Shown here one piece after another: positions 15,119-23,216 of a stretch of DNA of 49,583 bases; position 1 is the stretch's first letter; each line of letters begins with the position of its first letter. The position numbers and the translations under genes are program-made. This stretch comes from a virus. The notes under the pieces are model-generated. The model had not been told where the DNA came from. It did no database searches and saw nothing but the letters and a program-made list of their open reading frames with translations. The stretch spans positions 1 through 49,583 of IMG/VR virus record IMGVR_UViG_3300044636_000973; one strand, 5' to 3'.

Positions 15119-15304
15119 CTAGGCCCACTGCTCTAGGAGTGAGCAGCGGATCCACTCGACGCGGGGGCCGAGGAGTTCGAGGCCGCAGATGATGGCCTCG
15201 CGGCGGTCGGGGGCGTGGAGGTGCAGCTCGCCGTTGTTGGTGATGACGCGCCACACAGGGCGGGGGCGGCTAGCGCCAAAGAGTGCGGTTGTTGGGGCAG
15301 ACAT
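15119..15304 (-). CDS. Hypothetical small protein
   Basis: 61 residues from ATG 15304 (MSAPTTALFG). Middle reads WRVITNNGELHLHAPDRREAI, a short beta-hairpin plus helix. The upstream in-frame extension lies inside the next gene and is rejected. Overlaps that gene by 35 nt. Confidence 0.5.
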   Translation of the reverse strand: MSAPTTALFGASRPRPVWRVITNNGELHLHAPDRREAIICGLELLGPRVEWIRCSLLEQWA

Positions 15305-15575
15305 AGAGGTGCTCAGAACGCGGGACTGGGATGAAGAAACCACTACCGAAGTACATCCACACCGGAGTTGCTTGGCGTGTGGTTTCGGTCGCGGTGCAGT
15401 CTTCTATTAGCTTTTGTTCTTGGAGTACACATACCGCAAGTAGCGCAAGCATTGACGCTAGTGTGAACACTTTGAGCACGGCAAAACACCGCTCCTCCCT
15501 AGCACGTCGGTGTTCCTCACGGGCTAGATAGGTCTCTAGGTCGTTGTACCAGTTCCGCTTGGTGGGGCCTTCCAT
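15270..15575 (-). CDS. Single-pass membrane protein
   Basis: 101 residues: charged N-terminal helix (EEHRRAREER), transmembrane segment at about 35-51 (KVFTLASMLALLAVCVL), then an aromatic/Cys-containing C-terminal part. Topology suggests cytoplasmic N-terminus. Could be a membrane-associated early protein; too unlike holins to call one. Confidence 0.55.
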   Translation of the reverse strand: MEGPTKRNWYNDLETYLAREEHRRAREERCFAVLKVFTLASMLALLAVCVLQEQKLIEDCTATETTRQATPVWMYFGSGFFIPVPRSEHLYVCPNNRTLWR

Positions 15576-15775
15576 TAGGGACGTACGCGGCGGGGCTCAA
15601 CCCCCGTATCGAAAATATCGGCCTCCGATATGTCCCACGTAGTATGCGCTGTTTGCGGCGTCGCGGATGTGCTGAGTTCGGCTACGCGACCTTGCAGGGC
15701 GGTGAGCAGGGTGCGCAGGGTCTGGACCTCGTATTCGAGGGCGCGGATTCGCACATCAGTGTCGGGGGTGTTCAT
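15575..15775 (-). CDS. Small coiled-coil protein
   Basis: 66 residues; residues about 8-36 (VRIRALEYEVQTLRTLLTALQ onward) form a heptad-repeat helix, followed by a Thr-rich linker and an acidic end. Stop and next start share one base at 15575. Function unknown. Confidence 0.55.
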   Translation of the reverse strand: MNTPDTDVRIRALEYEVQTLRTLLTALQGRVAELSTSATPQTAHTTWDISEADIFDTGVEPRRVRP

Positions 15776-15987
15776 GGTTTGGGTGCGGTTGGGTTGCGGA
15801 GCATCTCGATGATGTGGTGGTCGTAGGCGTCGAGGGCGGTGCGCAGGGCCTCGGATAGGCGACCCACGCTGTCTACAGTGGCGGGTTTGATGTACCAGCC
15901 TTTGGTGTCGATGCCGCCAACAAGGGCGCGGGCAGCATTGGCCAATTCACCGGCGAGTTGAAGGGCCCTGGTTCGGTCTGCGGTCAT
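15772..15987 (-). CDS. Hypothetical small helical protein
   Basis: 71 residues from ATG 15987, chosen for its ATGA overlap with the preceding stop. Two helices (RALQLAGELANAARALVGG and SVGRLSEALRTALDAYDHHIIEML). Ends 4 nt inside the next gene. Confidence 0.55.
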   Translation of the reverse strand: MTADRTRALQLAGELANAARALVGGIDTKGWYIKPATVDSVGRLSEALRTALDAYDHHIIEMLRNPTAPKP

Positions 15988-16391
15988 GCCACCCCCGCTT
16001 GAATGGCGGCGGCCTGTTCGCAGATTTGCCTGCACTGCGCCTCGACATACTCTTGGGTGCGGACTAGGCCCCATTCAAAGGACGGCACGAACGACCGGGG
16101 CAGCTCGGGGTCGGGGGCGTCTCCGCCGTGTGCGCAATCGAAACCGACCCACCAGGCGTTGTCCTCACCGCCTTTGCCGCAGGGGATGTCCGCTTCGGCA
16201 AAGGTGAGGCCGCCGTGACAGTCGCAGGCAACCTCGTCGTAGTCCTGTCCGTGCCACGGGTGGCCGATCGGAACGCGAACATAACCACACCGGTAGCCGC
16301 TGCCGTTGTGGATGACGCTCCACTCGAATCCGAGGTGCTCGCCTTTGGCGAGTACATCTTCAGGGCGCTTGATTGCGATGGATAGGCACAT
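15984..16391 (-). CDS. Conserved phage protein of unknown function
   Basis: 135 residues. Contains the phrase HGGLTFAEADIPCGKGG followed by WWVGFDCAHGGDAPDPE, diagnostic of a family seen in many phages (unknown function). Cys and His positions could bind a metal. First gene of its minus-strand unit; a TAC-type -10 (TACTAG, 16434-16439) and a 26-bp repeated element lie upstream. Confidence 0.75.
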   Translation of the reverse strand: MCLSIAIKRPEDVLAKGEHLGFEWSVIHNGSGYRCGYVRVPIGHPWHGQDYDEVACDCHGGLTFAEADIPCGKGGEDNAWWVGFDCAHGGDAPDPELPRSFVPSFEWGLVRTQEYVEAQCRQICEQAAAIQAGVA

Positions 16392-16465
16392 GGTTTAGTT
16401 GCGGTGGTGTGGCAGGGCTTGTTCCCTGTGAGCCTAGTATTGCACGGCGGGCGGGGGTGGCGGCT

Positions 16466-16491
16466 GCGGGTTGTTGTGTTTCTTAACAATC
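16466..16491 (-). promoter_or_regulatory. Repeated upstream element, copy 1
   Basis: About 26 bp, differing from 19603-19626 only by one base and one indel; its core on the minus strand is GATTGTTAAGAA. It lies 44 nt upstream of TACTAG and 75 nt upstream of the gene at 16391. Candidate activator site for minus-strand early units. Confidence 0.5.
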
Positions 16492-16513
16492 GCGCAGTGG
16501 CTAGCATGGCGCC

Positions 16514-16804
16514 ATGACTCGTGCTAATGGCGGCGGATCTCAGGGCGGCCCGGGATGGGCTGGGCAGATTGCTGTGGGGTCGGTGACGGCTGTGGTGGGG
16601 TGGGCGTTGGGGGCGGGGAGTGGGATGGTCAGCTCGTTCCAGAAGATGGAGGTGACGCTGCGCGAGGTGTGCAAGCAGATGGAGGAGAAGAAGGGGGTTG
16701 ATACCCGGCAGGACAAGGAGCTGGTGGAAGGGAAGCGCCACGACGATAGGCAGGACCGGGAGATCGAGAGGATCCTGGACCACTTGAAGCTGCCGCGGCG
16801 TTAG
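16514..16804 (+). CDS. Small membrane protein with coiled coil
   Basis: 96 residues. Gly-rich start, one hydrophobic segment (about 17-38, GQIAVGSVTAVVGWALGAG), then a highly charged helix rich in Lys/Asp/Glu with heptads (DTRQDKELVEGKRHDDRQDRE). The only plus-strand gene in the 13.4-24.5 kb minus block. Layout resembles the lysis-region protein at 34075-34284; possible accessory holin or spanin-like protein. Confidence 0.55.
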   Translation: MTRANGGGSQGGPGWAGQIAVGSVTAVVGWALGAGSGMVSSFQKMEVTLREVCKQMEEKKGVDTRQDKELVEGKRHDDRQDREIERILDHLKLPRR

Positions 16805-16907
16805 AGCTTGCCATGGCTGGCGGCTAGGCGGTCGGCCGATCGTTGGTAGTCTCGGCCGAGGTTTGCCTTGCCTGCGCAGCCCCGTTCCACGCTGGGGGTG
16901 CGCTGTG

Positions 16908-18191
16908 TCACTTGATGATCACCACCTGGCCGTCGAAGCCGATGAAGGCGGTGGTGCCCCAGGGTTCGAGGGAGGCGGCTTTGGTCTCTTGGAGGAGTTG
17001 GACTGCGGCGGCTTGACCTAGGAGGAGGCCGGCGGTGATGTCGGAGCGGTAGTGGACGCCCAGGGCGACGCGGCCGAACGACTTGTTCCACGCCCATTTG
17101 CGGATCTCGCGGTGGATCGTGAGGGCGGTGGTGTTGGCGGTGACGAGGGACGTTCCATCGTTGCTGGCCTGGAGGGGGGCGCCGGGCCAGGGGCTGTCGG
17201 CGAGAAGGGCCATGAGGATCACGGCTTCTGCGGCGGCGGTGGCGGCGTGGCCGGATACCCACGAGGGGTGGAGTGGGGATCCCTCCGCGATGGGGAGGGG
17301 GAGGTAGCCGTTCCACTCGCGGAGAAGGGGGGCGCCGCGCTCGTGCCAGAGGGGGTGGAGGCGCTCGGGGGTGGCGAGGAGTTCCTCGGGGCGGGCGCGG
17401 CGTTGCTGGGGGTCGGGGTTGTACTTGACGATCCAGCAGTCGCGGAACGCTCGATCACTGGCTTCGGCGAGGAGGCACTGGGCGAAGGCGGGGCCGCCGT
17501 AGGAGGTGAAGCCGGCCTCGGCGGGGAGGGCGGGGAATAGGGAGCTGGGGCGAACTCCTAACGACTGCAGAATTAGGAGTGCGTGGAGGCCCATCAGGTA
17601 GGGCGGGTCTTGGTGCATGGCCGAGGCCAGGGCACGGGGGGTGTGGATGTAGACCGACTCGCCGTAGCGCTGGGCCTCGGTGGGCGATCCACGCAGCATG
17701 GCGGCGCGGGTTTCTGGTGTGGTGCCGTAGGCACCGGTGCGGAGGGTGTAGCGCTGCTCGGCCTTCATGGCGCCCATGGGGACGGGCAGAAGGAGGAGCT
17801 GGCTGATGTAGGGCTCGGGGGCGGTCTGCTCCTCGGGGCGGAAGACCGACGCGGATTTGGTGGGGCCCAAAAGATACACGCCTAGGCCGTCTAGGGGGTT
17901 GCCGAGCGACTGCAGGGTGGTGCGGATGTTGCGGAAGGGGGTGTCGGCGACGCGGGTTAGGAGGGTGGCGAGTTCCACCAGTTCGGCAGCAGTTTGAGCG
18001 CTGTCGTCGGCGGGGAAGGGGGGTAGGCCAACGATGGGCCAGGGGAGGATGCCGAAGCGGGGGCTGGCGAGGCGCGATCGACCCTGCAGGGCGATGGCGC
18101 GGAAGGCGGCGTCGCGCTGCTCGGGCGGGGCGAGGAGGGCGGCGGTGAGGGTCTCGGGGACGTGGCCTTTCGACCAGGGCTGGTTGGGCAT
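16908..18191 (-). CDS. Vanadium-dependent haloperoxidase/PAP2-like enzyme
   Basis: 427 residues. The C-terminal half carries vanadate/phosphate-site motifs: VKYNPDPQQRRARPEE (K256, R267-P268), HPSWVSGHAATA (S313, G314, H315) and GRVALGVHYRSD (R374, H380). The six-residue R-to-H spacing and GVHxRxD ending match vanadium chloro/bromoperoxidases more than plain acid phosphatases. Such enzymes oxidise halides with hydrogen peroxide and occur in marine Synechococcus. No signal peptide is seen. The K-to-RP gap is longer than the usual K-x6-RP. Placement amid nucleotide genes suggests an auxiliary metabolic role; a virion role is also possible. Confidence 0.8.
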   Translation of the reverse strand: MPNQPWSKGHVPETLTAALLAPPEQRDAAFRAIALQGRSRLASPRFGILPWPIVGLPPFPADDSAQTAAELVELATLLTRVADTPFRNIRTTLQSLGNPLDGLGVYLLGPTKSASVFRPEEQTAPEPYISQLLLLPVPMGAMKAEQRYTLRTGAYGTTPETRAAMLRGSPTEAQRYGESVYIHTPRALASAMHQDPPYLMGLHALLILQSLGVRPSSLFPALPAEAGFTSYGGPAFAQCLLAEASDRAFRDCWIVKYNPDPQQRRARPEELLATPERLHPLWHERGAPLLREWNGYLPLPIAEGSPLHPSWVSGHAATAAAEAVILMALLADSPWPGAPLQASNDGTSLVTANTTALTIHREIRKWAWNKSFGRVALGVHYRSDITAGLLLGQAAAVQLLQETKAASLEPWGTTAFIGFDGQVVIIK

Positions 18192-18209
18192 GGGGGTGGT
18201 TGCGGGTGG

Positions 18210-18392
18210 TTAGGGCTGGGGGCGCCTGACTGTATGGGAGTGAACTACGGTGCCGCCGCCTAGGGTGAAGCTGCCCCACCTACTGAAGGTTGTGAGGTAG
18301 CCCGGGCCGTGCATTTCGCGGATCTGGGTGTCACTGTTGTACCACCAGAAGGGACCAATGCGGCCGTAGTCTGAAGTGATTGTGAATCTCAT
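18210..18392 (-). CDS. Hypothetical small protein
   Basis: 60 residues from ATG 18392 (MRFTITSDYGRIGPFWWY), ATGA-coupled to the upstream gene. Gly- and aromatic-rich, beta-type. The longer frame upstream is low-complexity Pro/His and is rejected. Confidence 0.55.
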   Translation of the reverse strand: MRFTITSDYGRIGPFWWYNSDTQIREMHGPGYLTTFSRWGSFTLGGGTVVHSHTVRRPQP

Positions 18393-18658
18393 GGCTCTGC
18401 GGAGGTAGTGCTCAGCACGGTGAGGCGGGTGACGGTGTAGGGCTCGCCGGGGGCGGAGGCGGGGCTGGGGGTGGCGGATACTTCGATGAGCGCACCATCT
18501 TGGAGAGTGGTGAGCTGGTTGAGTATGTAGGTGTTGGTGGTTTTGAGGCGTACGAATACATCGATGTTTGGGTTTGTGCAGTGGATGCGGACTTTCCACT
18601 TGGCGGAACCTTGGGAAAGCGCTAGGTCGTAGACACGACCTACGTAGGTGTAAGTCAT
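18389..18658 (-). CDS. Hypothetical beta-rich protein
   Basis: 89 residues from ATG 18658 (MTYTYVGRVYDLAL). Alternating Thr/Val pattern suggests a small beta-barrel. ATGA overlaps at both ends. No family recognised. Confidence 0.55.
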   Translation of the reverse strand: MTYTYVGRVYDLALSQGSAKWKVRIHCTNPNIDVFVRLKTTNTYILNQLTTLQDGALIEVSATPSPASAPGEPYTVTRLTVLSTTSAEP

Positions 18659-18900
18659 GGCCGCGGCATCCATTCGGTGGGCTCCCACCGGGTTTCTATT
18701 CTCCAGAGGTGCGGCGCATCATCCGCATATAGCTGATTGGCTATAGAAGATGGGAGTACGACTCGCCAGAATCCCCGGTGCCAATTATCGATGCAGAATG
18801 TGATAGCCGCGATTTCGTCCGGGTCGTACGGTCCTAGACGCCCGAGGATGACTTCGCCGAACTCTTTGGGGGCGGTTTCAATCGGTTGCCAGTGTGTCAT
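18655..18900 (-). CDS. DUF551-like small protein
   Basis: 81 residues from ATG 18900: opens MTHWQPIETAPKEFGEVILG and closes HLWRIETRWEPTEWMPRP. The WQPIETAP...WMP frame is typical of DUF551-like phage proteins of unknown function. Two further genes here (21020, 23273) share parts of this signature. Leader ACCACCGCACACACCTCC. Confidence 0.7.
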   Translation of the reverse strand: MTHWQPIETAPKEFGEVILGRLGPYDPDEIAAITFCIDNWHRGFWRVVLPSSIANQLYADDAPHLWRIETRWEPTEWMPRP

Positions 18901-18934
18901 GGAGGTGTGTGCGGTGGTTATGTGTGGGCGAAGC

Positions 18935-19549
18935 TCACACTTTTGCGGGGGTGACGGATTCGGGTTGGTTTTGGTATTTGCCGGAGCGATCTTGGTAGGT
19001 GGTTTCGCAGGGCTCGCCCTCGAAGAAGAGGAGCTGGCAGATACCTTCGTTGGCGTAGATGCGGCAGTCCGCACCACTTGAATTGCTGAACTCTAGGGTG
19101 AGGTGGCCGCTCCATCCGGCCTCTACGGGGGTCATGTTGGCGATGATGCCAAGGCGGGCGTAGGTGCTCTTGCCGATGCACAGGCCGGTGACGTTGGGGG
19201 GCATGTTGATGTGCTCCAGTGCCACCCCAAGGCCGTAGGTGTGGGCGGGGAGGATGAAGAAGTCGCCATCCTCGTCATTGTGGAGTTCTGCGGGTTCGAG
19301 GTTTGCAGGGTTGAACCGTTTGGGGTTCATCACGGTGCCGGGGATGTGGCGGAAGATAAGAAACTCCCTTGGTGATAGGCGCAGGTCGTAGCCGTAGGAG
19401 GAGCAGCCGTAGGAGATGGCAGGCACGTTGCGCCAGAAGTGCAGTGCTGGGCCCCGGTCAAGCTGCACCTCCCGCACCAGCTCCGGCACGAAAGGTTTGA
19501 CCAGACCGAAGAGGCCCTCATCCTGGAGCCAGCGATCGTTTTTCAGCAT
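18935..19549 (-). CDS. dcd: dCTP deaminase
   Basis: 204 residues, normal length. SYGYDLRLS (about 51-59) and GKSTYARLGIIANMTPVEAGW (about 126-146) are the nucleotide-binding core. GHLTLEFSN carries the probable catalytic Glu (E153). The end YANEGICQLLFFEGEPC...YQDRSGKYQNQ is the trimer/triphosphate-binding tail. It makes dUTP from dCTP, feeding ThyX (30773-31519) in dTMP synthesis. Leader is C-rich and lacks a Shine-Dalgarno; TACACT (19573-19578) may be its -10. Confidence 0.92.
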   Translation of the reverse strand: MLKNDRWLQDEGLFGLVKPFVPELVREVQLDRGPALHFWRNVPAISYGCSSYGYDLRLSPREFLIFRHIPGTVMNPKRFNPANLEPAELHNDEDGDFFILPAHTYGLGVALEHINMPPNVTGLCIGKSTYARLGIIANMTPVEAGWSGHLTLEFSNSSGADCRIYANEGICQLLFFEGEPCETTYQDRSGKYQNQPESVTPAKV

Positions 19550-19602
19550 GGGGTGGGCTCGTGTGTGAGGGGAGTGTAGGTGGGCGTGGTAGGGGCGGCG
19601 GT

Positions 19603-19626
19603 GCGGTTGTTGTGGTTCTTAACAAT
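19603..19626 (-). promoter_or_regulatory. Repeated upstream element, copy 2
   Basis: Near-identical to 16466-16491; minus-strand core GATTGTTAAGAA. It lies 41 nt upstream of TACACT and 54 nt upstream of the dCTP deaminase start. Overlaps the 3' end of the preceding small gene. Confidence 0.5.
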
Positions 19627-19846
19627 CACCCGCGGCGGCGCGATCCTGCGCTTCGTTCCATGGATTGGCAGTGGGCGCAGCAATCGCCCCGTTGTTGCGG
19701 ATGTCCGCCCAAGACCACGACTCCGCGCCTTCTACGTGCAGGTGGAAGGTGATCTCTCCGGCTGGAAGTTCCGGGTGTCCCGTCTCCCGCAGGATTCGCT
19801 GTACCCGATCTGCAATAAGCCTTTTCTGTCTGATGCTGGACATCAC
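19619..19846 (-). CDS. Hypothetical small protein
   Basis: 75 residues (GTG at 19846 immediately followed by ATG 19843; either could start). Basic helix first (SSIRQKRLIADRVQRILRE), then beta segments with Trp residues. Follows the upstream gene after 1 nt. Confidence 0.5.
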   Translation of the reverse strand: MMSSIRQKRLIADRVQRILRETGHPELPAGEITFHLHVEGAESWSWADIRNNGAIAAPTANPWNEAQDRAAAGDC

Positions 19847-19847
19847 T

Positions 19848-20306
19848 TCACCTCCCCCATGGCTGCACCTCCGCCTCGCGCTGGGGCGCTTCGATCAGAT
19901 GGCGAACCGCCCAGGCCCGGACGTGCCGCCAACGAGACCGGCGGACGCTGACGGTATCGCCGTCGCGCCAATCATCATTGGCGCTGATGATCTCGTTGGC
20001 CAATGTTGGGGAGATGGAGTACCACTCGGCGGCTTCGTCCGGGCTCCAGTTGCCGTCATCCGTTGCCAGGTCGGCAAACGACTGCCCCCGTGCCAGCGCA
20101 ACGGCTCCCAGGGCGCATACGCAGCCGGTTCGGCGATCACCCAGGGCGCCTTCTGACAGCTCCGGTTGCGGCAGGGTATCCAGAGCGGCGACAAGCTCCC
20201 GGAGGAACGCCTGGCCACGCTTGCCTCGCAGGGTGGAGCGCTTGGCGGCCTCGTAGCGTCCCCAGTCGAGGGGATTATCGGACTCGCCCTCCCATGTGCG
20301 GCTCAC
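19848..20306 (-). CDS. Conserved phage/bacterial hypothetical protein
   Basis: 152 residues, GTG start coupled to the preceding stop (GTGA). Recognisable family phrase: WEGESDNPLDWGRYEAAKRS, then RGKRGQAFLRELVAALDTLP and CVCALGAVALARG. Widely distributed in prophages, function unknown. Helical C-terminal half. Confidence 0.75.
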   Translation of the reverse strand: MSRTWEGESDNPLDWGRYEAAKRSTLRGKRGQAFLRELVAALDTLPQPELSEGALGDRRTGCVCALGAVALARGQSFADLATDDGNWSPDEAAEWYSISPTLANEIISANDDWRDGDTVSVRRSRWRHVRAWAVRHLIEAPQREAEVQPWGR

Positions 20307-20593
20307 GACTCCACCCCCGCGCCCTCTGGCGGCTTCATGCCCCGCACGTTACCGGCGAAGCCCTGGGCTAGCTGCAGCTGACGGCGTGCTGCATTCAGAC
20401 TGGTTTCAGCTCGGCGGGTCAGTTCGGCGTGTGCCGCCTCCCATGTGTCAAACACGTCACCATCCTTTTTCTTTTGGGTGAGGTCATTATCGGAGTGAAC
20501 TCCCGTAAGCCATACAAAGGATGCGGTTTCCTCTGCGCATTTGCAGGCGTCGATTTGTGCCGCGCACCGGTGGACAACGTACTTGATGTTCAT
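20303..20593 (-). CDS. Hypothetical protein
   Basis: 96 residues: MNIKYVVHRCAAQIDACKCAEE, a Cys-containing start, then VFDTWEAAHAELTRRAETSLNAARRQL helix. ATGA overlap with the upstream gene and GTGA with the next. Unknown function. Confidence 0.6.
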   Translation of the reverse strand: MNIKYVVHRCAAQIDACKCAEETASFVWLTGVHSDNDLTQKKKDGDVFDTWEAAHAELTRRAETSLNAARRQLQLAQGFAGNVRGMKPPEGAGVES

Positions 20594-21027
20594 GGTTGCA
20601 CCTCCCCCGCTGCAGCCTGCACGGCAGCAACACCAGCGGCGGCAATCTCAGCGGCCGTGCCTTTGCGCCAGTAGGTCGGCAGCAAGCCACCGGCGGCGGC
20701 CATGTCGTGCCGGAATCGCTGAATAATCTCCTGTTGCTGCGGCGTCCAAGCCCAGACTGCTTCCGGGTTTATTTTTGCTGCTTCTCGGTAGATCGCCTCC
20801 TCCATCGCAACCTGCGCAATGCCGGCCGCTGCCAGGAATGCAGCATTATCGGGGGTGACGTTGTAGTAATACCGGGTTGACCCATCGCCGACGCAATGGG
20901 TTAGACGAAACTCGCCGGCTTGCATGCGGTCGCCGTCATGGTGCCAGTCGGCAACATTGCCGTATGGGATGTAACGGCGGCCCTTCTTGACGTAAAGGGT
21001 AGTAGTGGACTGTATGGTTTCAGTCAT
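20590..21027 (-). CDS. Conserved phage protein of unknown function
   Basis: 145 residues from ATG 21027. The opening TLYVKKGRRYIPYGNVADWH and TRYYYNVTPDNAAFLAAAGIAQVAMEEAI mark a common phage family. The second half ends in an Ala-rich helix after AWTPQQQEIIQRFRHDMAAAGG. The start overlaps the previous gene by 8 nt. Confidence 0.7.
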   Translation of the reverse strand: MTETIQSTTTLYVKKGRRYIPYGNVADWHHDGDRMQAGEFRLTHCVGDGSTRYYYNVTPDNAAFLAAAGIAQVAMEEAIYREAAKINPEAVWAWTPQQQEIIQRFRHDMAAAGGLLPTYWRKGTAAEIAAAGVAAVQAAAGEVQP

Positions 21028-21766
21028 TGCCTTTCGCCTCCTCAGCGTCCGCAACGGGCAAGGACAAAGCCCGATGTGGCATCCACGTCGTCTGGCACTG
21101 ACTGGCCCCGTAGGTTCGATCCAGCAGCTTCCACCCCCAATCGTCGTCGTAGCCGCCGAGACTGCTGATGAAAAACCAGCACCGGCCCTCCGCGTCGCAA
21201 TCCTCAGGCCCGGGCAGCCGCTCACTCACCGGCACCGGCACCGCAGCGCCGCCCCAGCGGGCAAGCGCGGCGCGGTTCCACACGGCGCGACCGTACTCGA
21301 CCATCTCTTGACTATCAACTGGGTCCGCAACGTATCCCATGATCGTGTCCCCAATCGCTCTTAGCTCCTCATCACTGATCTCCGCCCCCGCCTGCGGCCC
21401 CGCCTCGCGGGTGGCGGCCGGCGGGGCGGGGCCCGCTTCTGCCAGCACCACGGGGGCCATATCTGCCGCCACCTCTTCGGGGTCTCCGTAGTGACCTTCA
21501 ACCGTTGCGTCATGCCCGGCGGTGTAACCGGAGCGAACACCGGCGGTCACCAGGCGCAGCCGCTCATCGGCATCCACGGCCGGCGGGGTGGCCAGGGCGG
21601 CGTCAACGCGGAGTAGCACGTTGGTTGCAGTGTTGATGTGATCTGTTCCGGCCTCTCCGGCCATCACTTGGAAAACGCTGTCCAGCGCATCGTGCAGCTC
21701 CTGGCACAGCGCCCTCCAGTCGGGCGCGGCCGGCAACGGCGTGGGGGTGGGGTCAGGCGTGCTCAT
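21020..21766 (-). CDS. Modular protein with DUF551-like C-terminus
   Basis: 248 residues from ATG 21766 (MSTPDPTPTPLPAAPDW). N-terminal part about 15-75 helical (WRALCQELHDALDSVFQVM); a central Ala/Pro-rich acidic region; a C-terminal domain (about 180-240) with VPVSERLPGPEDCD and TTWMPHRALSLP, the DUF551 frame. Function unknown. Confidence 0.6.
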   Translation of the reverse strand: MSTPDPTPTPLPAAPDWRALCQELHDALDSVFQVMAGEAGTDHINTATNVLLRVDAALATPPAVDADERLRLVTAGVRSGYTAGHDATVEGHYGDPEEVAADMAPVVLAEAGPAPPAATREAGPQAGAEISDEELRAIGDTIMGYVADPVDSQEMVEYGRAVWNRAALARWGGAAVPVPVSERLPGPEDCDAEGRCWFFISSLGGYDDDWGWKLLDRTYGASQCQTTWMPHRALSLPVADAEEAKGND

Positions 21767-21938
21767 TGGCGTTCTCCGTGGGTTGGGTGGTGGATTTTGA
21801 TGGAGAGCTTGAGAGCAGGAGGCCAACGGCCAGGAACCATCCCCAGCCAGCGATGCCCGCATGGGCTAGGAAGATCGCACCGATCACGCACGCCAGGCTG
21901 GCGAGATTGGCGGCCAGGAAGATGAAAGCAGATCTCAC
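21753..21938 (-). CDS. Small membrane protein
   Basis: 61 residues, GTG start coupled as GTGA. Two hydrophobic helices (about 3-25 and 29-44, FIFLAANLASLACVIGAIFL and GWGWFLAVGLLLSS) and a polar Ser/Thr tail. Holin-like topology, but location in an early-type cluster argues against lysis. Confidence 0.5.
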   Translation of the reverse strand: MRSAFIFLAANLASLACVIGAIFLAHAGIAGWGWFLAVGLLLSSSPSKSTTQPTENANEHA

Positions 21939-22162
21939 GGCTCCACCTCCTTGCCGTCCAGCTCGGCGGCGATTGCGATGATGTCGGCGTGAATGATGTG
22001 AGGCATACCCGTTGGACCTATCCTCGCCACCTGCTCCACCAGGGCTCGGATGGCGGCGGCGATTCCCAGGGCGTCACCGCCATGTGGACCGCCAATTATT
22101 GGGGCGTCTTCGTAAGCATCAAGCACCGCCTGAGCGGCGGGCGAAAGGGGCGGGGTGGTCAT
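21935..22162 (-). CDS. Conserved small hypothetical protein
   Basis: 75 residues from ATG 22162: TTPPLSPAAQAVLDAYEDAP then GIAAAIRALVEQVA. This opening is frequent in cyanophage and bacterial hypothetical proteins. ATGA coupling upstream. Confidence 0.6.
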   Translation of the reverse strand: MTTPPLSPAAQAVLDAYEDAPIIGGPHGGDALGIAAAIRALVEQVARIGPTGMPHIIHADIIAIAAELDGKEVEP

Positions 22163-22368
22163 TTCGTGGCCTCGTATTGTTTGGCGTGTTGCTTGCAGTA
22201 GCACCCATCTGGGCCGTGGCCGCGCTTGCGGGTGCATTGGTATGGAGTCCATCCACCTCTGCCGTGAGGCCAGACCTCCTCAATGCACCTTTCAGGAATC
22301 TCGGGAAACCCTTTCGAGCAACCGGCCCACACGCCGTAGCGGCGCTCTCCGTTAATGCTGGTGGTCAT
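22159..22368 (-). CDS. Conserved small Cys-rich phage protein
   Basis: 69 residues. RRYGVWAGCSKGFPEIPERC and YQCTRKRGHGPDGCYCKQHAK are hallmarks of a common phage family with four or five Cys plus His, suggesting a small zinc-binding fold. Function unknown. Confidence 0.7.
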   Translation of the reverse strand: MTTSINGERRYGVWAGCSKGFPEIPERCIEEVWPHGRGGWTPYQCTRKRGHGPDGCYCKQHAKQYEATK

Positions 22369-23216
22369 CGGTTGGCCTCCTGCTCAAGCAAAGCGGCAGC
22401 GCTGAGGTGGCCCTCTCTATGCAGCCAACCGGCCGCTCTGAGGATTGCGGCGCGGGCTTCGGGTTGGTAGCCCAGTGGCGCGGCACGCATGGCACGCACC
22501 GCTTCCTCCACCAGCCCCCCATCCGCCGCCGGGGACGGGCTGGGCTCGGGGGTGGGCTCCGGGGTGGGCGTCCACCCTCCCTCCGCTAGCGCTCTGTCTA
22601 TTTCACCAGCGATCAAACCATGGCCGGAGAAGTATTGGGAATGCACAGGTTCCGGCTCGGGATCGGGGGTGGCCTCAGCGGCTGCCTGCTGCTCCGCCAT
22701 CGGCTCGTGGATCGCCCGGCGCAGGGTGTCCAGGATGTCGGGGAGCAGGTGGAAGGACCGACCCAAGCTGTCAACAATGCCTAGTGCTGTGCCGTGCAGG
22801 GTCTGGAAGTCGCTCGGCTCGGGCGTTGAGTCGTCAAGGATTCCTTGACTGCTTCCCTGCTCGGCGCGGCCGGCCGCTAGGCCCTGCTGGTAGCCGTGGT
22901 CGTAGCCGTGGTCGTACAGGGCGCGGTGGGCGGCGATCAGAGGTTCGGATTCTGGAGACCATACCTGCCAGCCAATGTGCGGCCTTGATTGACTCTTTAC
23001 CTTCAACTGCACCTCCCACAGCTCCTGATCCGACGGCACCGCCACAACCGGGGCAGCCGGGGCAGTCGCCGGGGATTCCCCGGGTGCTTGCTTCGCCTCC
23101 AGCGCCGCCACGCGGTCGCGGAGGTCGCAGAGACCTACGAACGCAACGCCGAACCTTTCTTTGGACAGCAACTCAATTTGCTGCCAGTCTTCTTCTGAAG
23201 CCTTGAACTGTTCCAT
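22365..23216 (-). CDS. Hypothetical modular protein
   Basis: 283 residues. Opens MEQFKASEEDWQQIELLSKE with CDLRDRVAALEA, a start I associate with Synechococcus and cyanophage proteins. Central part has YDHGYDHGYQQGLAAGRAE; the Pro-rich segment PTPEPTPEPSPSP precedes a helical end (RAAGWLHREGHLSAAALLEQE). Looks like domains joined by flexible linkers. Leader is C/A-rich. Confidence 0.6.
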   Translation of the reverse strand: MEQFKASEEDWQQIELLSKERFGVAFVGLCDLRDRVAALEAKQAPGESPATAPAAPVVAVPSDQELWEVQLKVKSQSRPHIGWQVWSPESEPLIAAHRALYDHGYDHGYQQGLAAGRAEQGSSQGILDDSTPEPSDFQTLHGTALGIVDSLGRSFHLLPDILDTLRRAIHEPMAEQQAAAEATPDPEPEPVHSQYFSGHGLIAGEIDRALAEGGWTPTPEPTPEPSPSPAADGGLVEEAVRAMRAAPLGYQPEARAAILRAAGWLHREGHLSAAALLEQEANR

